DNA of 64,000 nucleotides from Axinella damicornis (taxonomy: Eukaryota > Porifera > Demospongiae > Axinellida > Axinellidae). The notes beneath the pieces are model-generated. The model ran no database searches. It was not told where the DNA came from and saw nothing but the letters and a program-made list of their open reading frames with translations. A program made the translations under genes and the position numbers. Shown piece after piece: positions 53,650 to 64,000 of this stretch; position 1 is the first letter of the stretch, and every line of letters starts with the position of its first letter. Where the stretch lies: NCBI GenBank assembly GCA_963931865.1, contig OZ007514.1, positions 5,868,646 through 5,932,645 on the forward strand, given 5' to 3'.

Positions 53650-56600
53650 CATTAGCATTTGCATTTGCTCTTGCCTACAGTGTATGACCATCACACCTCA
53701 GAACCACAGACTGTGTGGAGGTCAGTGGGTCATGGGACACGACCTTTCATTCAAGGTCTCCACATTCCTATCCTGTACGTGACTTCCACTTTCAACTTCT
53801 TTGAGAGGGTGGGGCACATGGGCCAGGTTGAAATAGCTATCCTCCAAGCACTGATTTGGATTGGGTGGTATTTTGAACCTGATTAGACAAAGGTCAAGTA
53901 CCCTCCTCTGTTCTCAGCGGAGTCCAGTATAGGATGCATGTTCTTATGTCAGCTTAGAGCAATGGTCCAGTTTACATACATAAGCTGTTGCTAAGGAAAC
54001 TGTTTCAATTACACTGTGCTATAGTTACAGGGACCTCTGGACATTCTCCACAGCAGTAGCTGTTCACTAGCAAGTGGAACAAGACTTTCAACCAGTCTCT
54101 CTACATTAAACCAAAGCAAAGTAGGCTGGTTAAAATATTAAACTGCAGAACTGACGTCACGTAAAATGTTGTGTAGATCTGTGTGGACCCAGCCTTCCAT
54201 ACTCTGTAGTGGCATTGATCACTTCACTGGTCAGTACAGTCACAGCTGTCATTCGTAGCCATGCTTACAAGAGCGCTTCTTAGTCAGAGAAAATCAGTAC
54301 AGTAGAATATAATATATCATATACCTGCATTAACATTAATCCAGATCCATGTGAATGCCGCTCAAGTTGATGGACCCTCCCATAGTTACTATGTGCGAGT
54401 GGGGTGCCATTGTGATCAGCATGAATTCATTGATGTCGCCCTAGACCGAAGGCTATAATCTATGGTTTTTCATGATTGGGTCAAAATCCAGGCATGTGGC
54501 ATAATGACATCATTTGAACATTGCAACCATAATGGCGCAAAGCACAGCCACATATCTCATTCCTAGCACTTGATTAATGACATAGTGTATAGTACATAAG
54601 CATTTTGAAAGTCAAGTTGTGTTTATGATTGAGATATCAACCAGCATTGTGATGATCAGCAGGAAAAGAGCCGTAATTAAATGATGTTCTAAAAATGAGT
54701 TTAAAGTTCATATGCCTCCCAGGCCGCTTGCCTTCCCGTCATGCCTGCCTGGCCTTGTGCCGTCTTGTCCTAAAAACCAATTTGGATGTCAGTCACATTT
54801 GCACCAAAATCACAGTGTAGTCATGGTGTGGTAGCTAACAGGGTCAAGTATGTTCCCCAGCTTCTCCTCCTCTGTGAGCAGCTGGTGTTGTTGATACATG
54901 GTACAAGTGTACATTTCTTATGTCAACTTCAGCACAGCAACACTGGCCCTATCCCGTTGCTAAGGTGTTGCTAAGGAAATGGGTAGTATTCCCATGCAGT
55001 GTATAGTTGCATGTCCCCAGGACAGCCTCCACAACAGTGGCAGCATACACGTAGCAAACAGGACTTTGACTTTATCTTGCTGGCTTCACTGTGTATCCTT
55101 GGTCAGGGATCTGTCCCCACCAGTTGCTATGTTGAGTCCCAACTCCAGTACCATATGCCGGGTAGATGGTGGACTCTGAGTAGTGAGTAGCTAGGCAGTG
55201 TTTGTACCCCCATGCTGCTGGTAGCTGTGTAGCTAGCCAGGAATTGACCTCTTGTGAATGTGTGTTTGGTTGTTCTGTATGGACCAGCTCTATTCCTTAC
55301 CTCCATACATACAGTTGAGAACATCAATTGCTACCGACTGCTGCTCTGTGGACAATGGAATGGCGGGAGGAGGCAGAAGGAGGGTGTGTGCGTGTTGACT
55401 GGCTGACATAATTAAGATGAACAGTCATGATTAGGTAAGGGAGTGCTGTAAGATCGCAAATAGCACCAGAATTTACGTGCTATTTGCTATGTGCAGCTAG
55501 TCTCGTGCCCAGCTGGAGATACCTGTGGAAAATCCGTCTGATAACATTGGCTTGGTGTAGCGGTGTAGCGTGGAGGGCATTAATTGAGGCATAAACAACC
55601 ATGTGAGCCTATACAGGTTCTGCACTTACATCACTTGTGTCTAGCAACAGTGACTAGGGCACCATATGTGCAGTACTATATTCTTTTGCCCGGCTGGAAA
55701 CACAGTCATCACAATTGACAATGCAGCGTTTCTATTGGTTCGCTCAAATTCCTTCCTGAAGGTGTGGAATCTTAATCAGTGTCAAGAAAACTGCCCAACG
55801 TTACCAGACGGATTTTCCTAAGGTGCTTCCGGCTGGGCACAAGACTAGTGTGCAGCCTGTCTCTAGAGCTACTGATAATTAGAAAGCACCAGATATTCAT
55901 TATTCAGACCTTAGTTGGTAGAGGTCAAGTAGGTCCCCCTAACTCCTCCCAGTCAGAGAACAAGCATTCCAGTCTCAGTAACTCAGTTACTGCCCAACAC
56001 TATTAAATGTGTTGATAATATGTGTGCTGCCCCTAGATGTGATGCATGAGCATGCATATGAGAGAGCACTCTCCTGTGTAATACTCAGGGGTTGTCCATT
56101 TTCGGGGGGGGGGGGGGGGGGGGGGGGGTTAGCTTTCATGGAAATCGAAAGACAGTCCCAGAATCCTTTCCAAGACCTGCACACTTAAATAGTTCCAGTC
56201 ACTGAGAACAGTAGGCAAAGTGGCTTGATAGGACACAATACTCTGAAGTGTAGGAATCCCCAGGATCTCCCAGAATAGAGTATGTGGAGTAAGTACTGTT
56301 GTTTCTGAGATGAGACTTCTGACTGGAAAGGAGATGAGAACGGTCAGTAGTTCCATACTCCCTCCTCTTATACATGACATTGTATGTTATATCAGCGGTC
56401 CTGTGTGCTATTCCTTGTCAATGTGTATAATGACGTTCCCTTCTTCCCACAGCATGTGGCACGGCACTGGCTGTGAGAAGGATTCTCCTCTCCTTACCCC
56501 CTATGTACCTTTGGGCCTGTAGTATATTGAGAGGTGTTAATATCTCCCCTGCATTTTGTTGTCTGGACCTTTGTCCTCACAGTTCTTTGTGCCTTTGTCT

Positions 56601-57580
56601 AGAAGTACATTGTATTATGTGAATGCCCCTATGTGACTGTGACCCTATACAAGTGTATGCTTGTATGCACATGTGTTATCCAGGTAATACATTTTCAGTC
56701 TAGTTATCATGGGTATCAGTGCTCCCGTGTTGTTCCGAGTTCCTCGCGCTGACCACCTCCAGCACCAGTGCGCCGCCGGCCAAGCCAGTGCCTGACTATA
56801 GCCATTTGCTATAAAGTGCATCCACTTTCCCTGCTCTTTACCAACCATAAGAAACAGGGATTGCAAAACCCCTGTATAACACCTAGTATTAAATTCCCCA
56901 ATTCTTATGGGAGCTCATGATGGCATTAACTTAATTTGATGTCATTGAGAGTTAATGCACATGCAGTTCTGTACGCATTTCCGAATTGATATTGCATATG
57001 AAATCAGCTACATGCAGGCTAGTCTCTGCAAATACGTATATCTGTGAGCATATTATAGATCTGAGGTGCATGCATGCATGACGTAACTATGTACAAATAT
57101 TGAGTCCTGCTATAGTATATAGTAACCTACGTACACTATGAGTACAATAGCAGAGCGGATGAGTGTAATCACTCCAAATCTTTTATCATTATTCTCACCT
57201 CTCGTCTTCTCCACTACTGGAGGCATGGGAACCACAGCAACAGTGGTCTACAAGCGGCTATAGCCTCGATGATCTCAAGAAGCCCTTATTCATGCATCCT
57301 GCATGCATGATACTATGCTCGGTTTGCAGTGAGACATTGTGAACAGATCTTTTACATGCATAATATGACTACCCTGGTGAAGCAAATTTGAAATTGAGAG
57401 TTCATTCACATACACGGTATACCATACGTTCTCAACAGGATTCATCACGATGTGGCTTGGCATATATATAGCCTGCAATATTGAGTGCATGACAAATTAA
57501 AGCTGAATGGGCATGGAGGCCAGACTAAGGCTAGCTTGCATGGCATACATTGATTGGCACCCAATATATCTTTACTACAG
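53650..57580. repeat. Segmental-duplication unit X, copy 3
   Basis: Collinear with 21,470-25,890 and in part with 1-6,670. It serves as the empty site for three insertions in copy 1. No supported gene. A 25-base G run is at 56,104-56,128. Confidence 0.8.
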
Positions 57581-57893
57581 TTATAATGTTTATAGTGATA
57601 ATAAAAAATCAGACATGCAGTCAATTGCAAGTATATAATTAAGTCATTCACTGCATGACAAAAATTATTAGCTCTTTGTCTTATACATGCACGTACATCC
57701 ATAGGGTTTTTCTCAAGCATGGGAGATTGCATGCACAATGGTTACACTATTATGTATCACACAGGAAGTGAATCTTGGTTCAAAATTCTTGTTTCAAAAT
57801 GACAGACGTTTACAGTGCATTGAAGTTGTGACAACAAAGTGATACAACAAATCGGTATACACAAATTTCAAAAGCTTAACAACACTGACAACT

Positions 57894-57899
57894 TTTAAT
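57894..57899 (-). terminator. Candidate polyadenylation signal ATTAAA, copy II
   Basis: Same spacing to the stop codon (57,955) as 26,164 to 26,225. Unproven. Confidence 0.35.
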
Positions 57900-57954
57900 G
57901 ATACCTGATACAATAGGAAGAAGAGCTCAACAACATGACATTGTGTACATGAAG

Positions 57955-58268
57955 TTACAAACCCAGTGCATCTTTAACCTGTTCAGCAAGTTGTTTTCGT
58001 TCTGAGTCAACTAACAGTTCAATCAGATCTCCCCAGGAGGCATCTGGACTGTCTAGCCATAGTTTGAACATCTCCTGGCAGCAGATGTGTAGACCGTTCT
58101 GTTTGTGTGCATGTTCTGCACCGATGCACTGAATTCTTCGTCCCTCTGGGTCGAGGTCCATGAGGAACCCAACATCCCTCCAAACTGGAGCAATCGATTC
58201 AATGATGTTCACCCTCTCTCCCTTTGTGGTCTTTAGCTTCATCAGTTGGGCCATCCTGGGCTTCATGT
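57955..58268 (-). CDS. C-terminal death-domain exon, copy II
   Basis: 314 bases, acceptor tgtgttgcag| (phase 1) and stop TAA at 57,955, as in 26,225-26,538. The sequence is nearly identical; differences include K to T near the N-terminus, W..R for W..K and KLWLDSPDASWGDLIELL for the equivalent segment. All changes keep the frame, suggesting the exon may still be used. Upstream in transcript order are both linkers, then death domains C and B, with no GTPase. Confidence 0.75.
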
Positions 58269-58598
58269 CTGCAACACAAAATACACACGAATCAAACACG
58301 TACTTTAGCGTGTGGGTGGATCAAAGGTACCTACCTACTGTGGTTAACAATTGTTCTGAAGCCATGTGACAGCGGTGGTTTATAGAAATTAGACCATGCA
58401 TGCCTACTATGAAATTAACTACAACAAGTTTTCTTTCCTAAGTCTGATACTTGTGGAAAAATCTCGCTTTTCAATATATTTGTACTGACAGTCTGCTTCT
58501 GCTGTTGGTTAAATAGTGCTATTGGCAATTCCTTTACCATAAAACCTAGCAGAAACTAAAGAGCATATCTGACTGTTGAGAGATCTATTCATTCATAC

Positions 58599-58661
58599 CA
58601 GCAGTGATGGCTCCAGATGCACCGGGACTGCACACCTTGGGAGTCAGTTGGCCTGCTACAT
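58599..58661 (-). CDS. Linker exon 2, copy II
   Basis: 63 bases with intact acceptor ctccctcag| and donor GCTG|gtatga, identical in coding sequence to 26,866-26,928. Confidence 0.65.
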
Positions 58662-58786
58662 CTGAGGGAGGTATACCTGCATGTGGAATAATATTACGAC
58701 ACACACCATTAATTCTTCATCCACAGTGATGCAGTTAATAGCTAATGTTATCAAGGTGTAGGTGCACATCATAATACATAACATAC

Positions 58787-58846
58787 CGAGGATGCCAATT
58801 GTGTCCTTCAAAGCAGGTGGTGAAAGCTTCAGCTCAGACAGTTTTT
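58787..58846 (-). CDS. Linker exon 1, copy II
   Basis: 60 bases, acceptor ccttcacag| and donor CTCG|gtatgt, with a few substitutions relative to 27,054-27,113. It lies only about 20 bases from the deletion junction that removed the GTPase exon; acceptor and branch region may be affected. Confidence 0.6.
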
Positions 58847-58857
58847 CTGTGAAGGTA

Positions 58858-58885
58858 TAAACAAAGAGATGAGAGAAGATTACAC
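58858..58885. other. Junction of the 3.5-kb GTPase deletion
   Basis: 'acaaagagatgaga' matches 27,127-27,140; the following 'gaagattacactacta' matches about 30,653 onward. The overlap is the short word GAGA. In this copy everything from about 27,140 to 30,648, including the complete GTPase exon, is missing. Confidence 0.85.
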
Positions 58886-59090
58886 TACTATACTGGATGG
58901 TGTGTCAGTTGGAACAATGCAATTACAGTCAGCGTAGACACAGAGAATGTTGCATTGTTTTGTGGCTGGCATATTAGATTCAGTATCGGAGTTGTGCAGC
59001 AGCTGATAATGAACCATTGGACCGGTATTGTAGTTCCACTTGTCATGACGATCACAAGATATAATAACTGGCAGGGTTACTTGGTTCCCT

Positions 59091-59132
59091 CAGGAGCGCA
59101 TAATGACGTAAAGAACATCATTATGTGCTCCT
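59091..59132. mobile_element. 42-bp hairpin element, copy II
   Basis: Counterpart of 30,873-30,914 with flanks GGTTCCCT and GGTTCCCG. It was present before the segmental duplication. Confidence 0.65.
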
Positions 59133-59650
59133 GGTTCCCGGATGAGTGCTATTTTAACTAGGAATATGCACATGCCCAAGTAGGTCTGACCCGCGCACGT
59201 TAGCGTCAGTAATATGTGCGGCCTCATGCAGAAGGTCGGCCATGTGTAGTCAGAAGCTGATTGCAAGCGATATGTCAGAAGTAGTGCATGCATCCCCAAG
59301 CGCTGAAGCTGATGGTGTTGTTAGCTCACAGTATCCAATGACGAGCTTGAGCGGCTGACTGTGCTGCACCAACTTGTCCAGCCCGTCGGCAGTGTCCATC
59401 GCTAAACGCACATAGACATCGACCGGATGTACCATCGCACATGTGTTAACTTTAACTGGTAATGGCATTCGACTTGTAACTAATTATAATATATTTGTAC
59501 AAACCCTAGCTGAGATTGCGGCCTACACGGTTGTAATAGATGCCTCGTGCTAAGACGCTTGGAAATGAGTAACGTTGGACCCCATTATTAATAATAAAAT
59601 TGGCCATCAACTACTTAATTTCAAAGTCAAACATGTCACAGGATTCATAC

Positions 59651-59923
59651 CTCTAACATATTTAGTTGTGATTGAATCTGCCTCCTTGTGTAGTCCCATG
59701 TCCTGTAGTGCCACAGCCACGTTCCTCCAAGAGGGGGTGGGGTGGCATTTCAGGTAGTAGTCCACCACAGCCTCCATCCGCAGATGATCACTCTGGTAGA
59801 GTTCCTTGATACTTGCCAGCTTAGTCAGTCCCCCCATACCAAGCCTGCGACCTAACTCCTCCCAGCGGTGCTCCACTTCCTTCACCACCTCCATGAGCTT
59901 GTCAGTGGTGAAGGTGGGGTCAG
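59651..59923 (-). CDS. Death-domain exon C, copy II
   Basis: 273 bases, acceptor ccacccag| and donor TTAGAG|gtatga, phase 1 at both ends. Reads ADPTFTTDKLMEVVKEVEHR, then WEELGRRLGMGGLTKLASI, LRMEAVVDYYLKCHPTPSWR. Intact frame. With the GTPase exon missing, it would splice in frame to linker exon 1 at 58,846. Confidence 0.75.
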
Positions 59924-62055
59924 CTGGGTGGGGAGACAACATGGGGAACATATAATGTACGTGTCCTGGCTACTCAACAAAGCTCTGCCATGGCTCTCCT
60001 GTCCCATAAACAAAGTCAGTTCAGGAAGTGTCATGTTCACGTCCACAATACCAGTACAAGCAACACAATGCATGGGTACCTATACAGTGACAGGTGGTTT
60101 GAGGGGGAACAGCAATTATTGGTGACTCTGAATTGGTGACAGTCCGGCCAACTGTGCATAGTCTAGCACTATAATGATGAATCTACACACTGGGCTGGTA
60201 ACGGAAAACTTTTATTAACTGCAATTCACTCTTCCTCGCTTGGTATCCTGGATGCACTTGTAAGGTTGTATTAGCTAGGGGGGTCCATGGTTTACCTTGA
60301 CAGTATTGCCTTCAGGAATGAAATGTACCATATGTGACCCGCTGAGCGAAAACCCGGCACATCCCGCATTTTGAAAAAATTGAGTTAACACCGGAAATCA
60401 TAACAGCTACCTTTCATCTTGCCGTAGAGCAAATATCGAAGCGATCGGTCATCCAGTTGCCGAGATACAGCTCGAAACGCGCGCGGAATACGCAAAACTA
60501 CTTTCCGTGTAAATGCAATTTTTGACGTTGCTATGGTATGTGATTATTTTCCGTATACTATCCGTGTTACGTGTCGTCCATTGTTAAGTAGCTGGACGCG
60601 TTTAGTTCGTGCTGAAGCTAGCAGCCGTGTTTTTCGCGACTCATCCGGTAGATAGCTAGGTCAGACGGAGTGAAAATGGACCGAATAAACCGGAGGACAG
60701 GGTGAAATGACACCATTTGTGGTAAGTAGTTCGTTCTGTGTGCGTAGCAACGCCTTCCGTATACTAATTTATGCACGACGATATAGCTTGTGTTTGGGCT
60801 TATAACGCCGGAATGGAAGTAGATCCAGGCTTTATACTCCGATATCTTGTAGTCCATGGGTCTGCTGACCCGTTGCTGTAATAACCGCGTCTTCGCCGAA
60901 ATGTTGCTTTGTGACTATAATTGCCTCTAACACGAAATCAATAATTGCGGGATGTGCCGGGTTATCCCTCAGCGGGTCACATATGGTGTACAATGTTCAG
61001 TGACATCTGACAGTGGGAATCACAACCATGTGGTTGTCAATCTGCATGGCAATCATAATGACATTGTTGTGGTAGATATGTAGCTACATGTACAGTGTAC
61101 ACTGTAGTACAGTAACCATACATGGTGCACAACTACTACACCAGTAGGGCAGTGAGTACTGGTGGGCACCCATTAGGAATATACATATGTATGGAGTATT
61201 ATGCCTCGAACATGCGAGCAAGCAAGGCTTCATGTAGTAGGCCACCTGTAGATGGAAGAGTTCGCTGATGTAAGCGAAGTAGGGCTTTCTGCAAAATTCT
61301 GTGTAGGCCATGACCTCATAGAATCTGTTTTCGCAAGGCTCTCACCGTGCTGCTATCATAGCATGGCCCCTCCAACTCATTCAACTTGTCCGCAGTGTTG
61401 TCCATCACTAAACATATGCAAATCAGGATGTACCATTGCACTGCGTTAACCAGTAATTACATTCCTGAGCATGACTAACTATTGCCACACACATGTACGT
61501 TTAATACAAACGCTAGCTAAGATCACAGCCTACGTGAACAGATTAGTTGCCTCACGCTAAGGTGCTCGGCAATAAGATTTTCAGTGCCATTAGGACAATT
61601 GCTAGCACTAATCAAGAAAGCAAGGATGGCCTGTCATACTCCACCTCTTGATAAAGTGAAGAAACGAGAGCGGAAAATGCCATTAGCTACCCACCTCAGT
61701 CTCACCCCATTCATAAAATGTAGGGATGGGATGGGACAGAGAATGGGCAATGGCAATTTGGTGGACTAGAATGACCACAACTTTATCAACAACTTGTTTC
61801 TCAACTCCCGCCTAGCTACTGTAAGTCTGTGAGTAAGTATTCTTTTGTGAACTGCTAGCCAGTATCATTCTATCTGCATGCTTAGTTTAGCTAGGGTAAA
61901 TTTGCTTCTTTGGCCATCATCCTGCTAATACATCACTATGGCTAAATTTCCTTGGCCATCCCCAAAATAGAGAATGCTACCAGTGAGTACTGGTGTGCAT
62001 CCATTAGAATGCAAACACCATAGAACTCTTTGAGGTGGTCAAGAAATGCACATAC
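59924..62055. other. Intron between death domains C and B, copy II
   Basis: Collinear with 33,006-34,670 except for the 60,329-60,985 insertion. Dispersed repeats at about 61,610-61,770 and 61,840-61,990. No exon seen. Confidence 0.55.
60329..60985. mobile_element. 657-bp element with CATATGTGACCCGCTGAG ends
   Basis: Inverted ends CATATGTGACCCGCTGAGCG and inverse, then 'aacccggcacatcccgca' also inverted. Copy I (near 33,355) reads through from 'gcatgaaac' to 'cacaatgttcagtg' without it. Outer flanks 'tgtac' and 'gtgtac' may be part of the ends or a short duplication. A minus-strand open frame of 79 codons inside has no recognised domain. Confidence 0.85.
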
Positions 62056-62319
62056 CTTTGGGTAAGTAGTGTTTGGCCATCACTGCTGCTCTCTCCTCTC
62101 CGCTCCAGTAAAGTGCAGTGGCAAGTCGCTCCCATGAGGCATGAGGAACATACTGGACCCAATACTCTGACACTGCACGACTCTTCTCCCTTTCAGTGGA
62201 TGACAGCTGACTGATTTCAACAATCTTGTGCGTGGGGACACCAAGAAAACTCCCCACTGCCACCCAGTTTCCCACTTCCCCCATCACCTCCATCACCTTC
62301 TCCACAGTGAGGGTGGGGT
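62056..62319 (-). CDS. Death-domain exon B, copy II
   Basis: 264 bases (88 codons), acceptor ctccctcag| and donor CAAAG|gtatgt, phase 1 at both ends. Reads PTLTVEKVMEVMGEVGNWVA, then VSEYWVQYVPHASWERLA and TALYWSGEERAAVMAKHYLP. Two codons shorter than 34,671-34,940 where GEVKVGKWA became GEVGNWV. Frame intact. Most upstream death domain of copy II inside the window. Confidence 0.75.
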
Positions 62320-63344
62320 CTGAGGGAGAGACACAAGCAGAAGAGGAGGGCAGTGAGGAGAACAAAAAAGTTGTGGTCATTCCAACTTCATCTGTTAATG
62401 CTAATATAAGTCAGCAGGAGTACAGTGTTTATGAATTCACTCAGGACAAGTTAGACAAGCAAGTGAAAGGGGATTTAGGATTTAGTGATGGCCTGTAGTA
62501 GCTACTCCATTTATGGAGATGCAAAGAAACAAGGGGAAATGCCATTGCCCATCGTAAGTCTCTTGCTTATTGGCTTTATAGAGTGCTTGAAGTGCAGAGC
62601 TTTAGGTGACTGTAAAAATTAGTAATGGTAGGTGCAACGTCCTTCAGGTGAGCCCCACAATGCCCTGCATTCTCCTAGCTAGTATATTCATAAGCTGTAC
62701 TACTGGCATGTACATAATGTGCAAGGCAGTACTTTAGCCCCCAGAGCTAATACGGTAGTAGCAACAGTTCCAGTCCATGACAAAACAGAATCGATGTTGT
62801 TCTGTGAGTATAGTAGCTCAAGAGCTGCTGTAGTTGATAAGCTATGCTAGTGAAGAGTTTTGAAAGATTTTAAGAGATCACACGAAATCAGACGGTTTCT
62901 TTCTCCCATGTACTCTAAGGTACGTACATTTGCAAGAATTTGCAAGGTAGTATCATTCTATCTGTATGCTCGGTATGGGGTTTTGTACCCATTACTCAAC
63001 ACTATGGGTAAATTCGAAATTTCCTGGCCATCCCTAAATAGAGAACTGCACCGCAGTCTCATTATCTGATATTAAGGTGGCATAACAATGGTCAAGGGTA
63101 GGCATACTATGACTACAAATGTCATATTCCTTAAGGCTACTATTAATACTAATTTAGCAGAATTTAGTGAGTTGGAAAAACTGTTACATGTAGATCTTGA
63201 AACCGCAAACAACACTGCTGGCATCACAGTCATACATGACCCGTGCATAAATTCAGATGAGCATTTCACTAGTTGCCTACGAAGCAGCCTGGGAAAAAGG
63301 CTAGCTGTATAGTACGAGCTGGTGAATTCTAGATGGACCACTAT
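62320..63344. other. Upstream flank of copy II, partly collinear with copy I
   Basis: 62,770-63,320 matches 35,395-35,960. No exon found; the type A death domain of copy I (37,025) has no counterpart before the homology ends. Confidence 0.5.
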
Positions 63345-64000
63345 AGGTCTTGGGAATGCCCATGGAAAATTCAGCCCATGGAAACTTCTGTGCAGCTAAA
63401 CATACCATATCATATTTATGGGTGCAAGCTAGCGATGGAAACGTCCTACACCTACATCCCCCTTCCCACCGCCATCAACCAGCCCTGAATCCTGACGCTT
63501 TCATTCAGCTCAGTGACCAGTGCAACCTGTAGCACTATGGCGATCACGAGCAGACAAGACCAGGAAATGAATTTCTATCACCAAATTAGATCTTCCATTG
63601 CACCATTCCAGGGTGGGGGGGATGTAGTGGCATATTATGAGTAAACTATGACTGTTGTGGCTCTGGATACTAAAATGCACAGGTTGGATACTAAAATGCA
63701 CATCAACTGTCACTGACACATTTTTCTATTCCAGGAAATGGACATCAACTGCCATGCAGCATTTGTGGCTAGAGTACCTGTAAGCTGGCGCTCTCTCTAG
63801 CTTTAGAGAGGAGCCTGTTTAGGAAAAACGAGCAGTTACAGCATCCTCCAAGAAACAGAAGACACATGTGACTCTGATGGCCCTTTTGCTTCTGACCCTG
63901 ACTCCATTATGGTGTACTTTGTAAAATGAAGATTTGTAGACTGTAAGGTATCTTTCTGGGTGTTGGTGTTGTTTCATTGTTCCCTTCCAGTGGATTCACT
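63345..64000. other. No supported gene
   Basis: 63,345-63,765 is unassigned, with a short direct repeat 'ggatactaaaatgcac' at about 63,664-63,703. 63,770-64,000 is similar to 38,145-38,345, so the copy I region containing death domain A (about 36,000-38,140) is replaced by about 0.4 kb here. Confidence 0.5.

Larger units (their letters stand above)
47500..53650. repeat. Segmental-duplication unit Y, copy 3
   Basis: Collinear with 16,860-21,560 with insertion of a block at about 49,110-50,960 (inverted duplication and hairpins). It keeps the best exon E and an open exon C but broken ACSS-like and D exons. It runs directly into unit X copy 3, as copy 1 runs into unit X copy 2. Confidence 0.8.

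Overview
The window is animal nuclear DNA. Coding segments are short, carry consensus GT/AG splice sites and lie in kilobases of intron. There are no ribosome-binding sites or operons. Non-LTR retrotransposon debris, fold-back elements and pure G/C runs are abundant. The protein families present (tandem death domains around a Roc/COR-type GTPase, a HIRAN-like fragment, a DUF6589-like transposon-derived gene) are typical of marine invertebrates. A sponge is my best guess, but this is inference only.

The one clearly coherent gene is on the minus strand, 37,300 to 26,225. In transcript order it encodes death domain A (37,025-37,300), death domain B (34,671-34,940), death domain C (32,733-33,005), a 2,067-base exon for a Roc/COR-like GTPase (27,238-29,304), two small linker exons (27,054-27,113 and 26,866-26,928) and a C-terminal death domain with the stop codon (26,225-26,538). 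Every exon junction I could read is phase 1, so modules can be lost or gained without a frameshift. No first exon with a start codon was found.

The same module order occurs elsewhere. A diverged A-B-C cluster without GTPase lies at 12,992-9,768. A close copy at 62,319-57,955 keeps B, C, both linkers and the terminal death domain, but has lost the whole GTPase exon at a junction near 58,870. A truncated domain A lies at 44,291-44,453.

Much of the rest is large segmental duplication. Unit X (about 1-6,970, 21,640-25,860 and 53,650-57,570) and unit Y (about 16,760-21,640, 39,640-43,485 and 47,500-53,650) each occur three times. Unit Y holds damaged gene fragments: an acetyl-CoA-synthetase-like C-terminal exon, a HIRAN-like piece, unidentified exons C, D and E, and minisatellites. 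Because empty sites survive in sister copies, many transposon insertions can be delimited to the base. They include a family with termini starting TAG and 9-bp target duplications, hAT-like elements with 8-bp duplications, a TA-target element and a TTAA-target fold-back.

Region by region: 1-6,970 unit X copy 1 with several insertions; 6,973-8,007 broken DUF6589-like gene; 9,768-12,992 diverged death-domain cluster; 13,391-16,432 retroelement remnants and a 1.25-kb fold-back; 16,760-25,860 units Y and X; 26,225-37,300 the GTPase gene; 38,659-43,485 mobile elements and unit Y; 43,486-44,061 two possible first exons with promoter motifs; 44,291-47,490 truncated domain A, G/C tracts, fold-backs and a promoter-like cluster; 47,500-53,650 unit Y with a large inverted duplication; 53,650-64,000 unit X and the GTPase-less copy. 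The tandem copies could also be alternative haplotypes wrongly placed in series by assembly; the sequence alone does not decide this.
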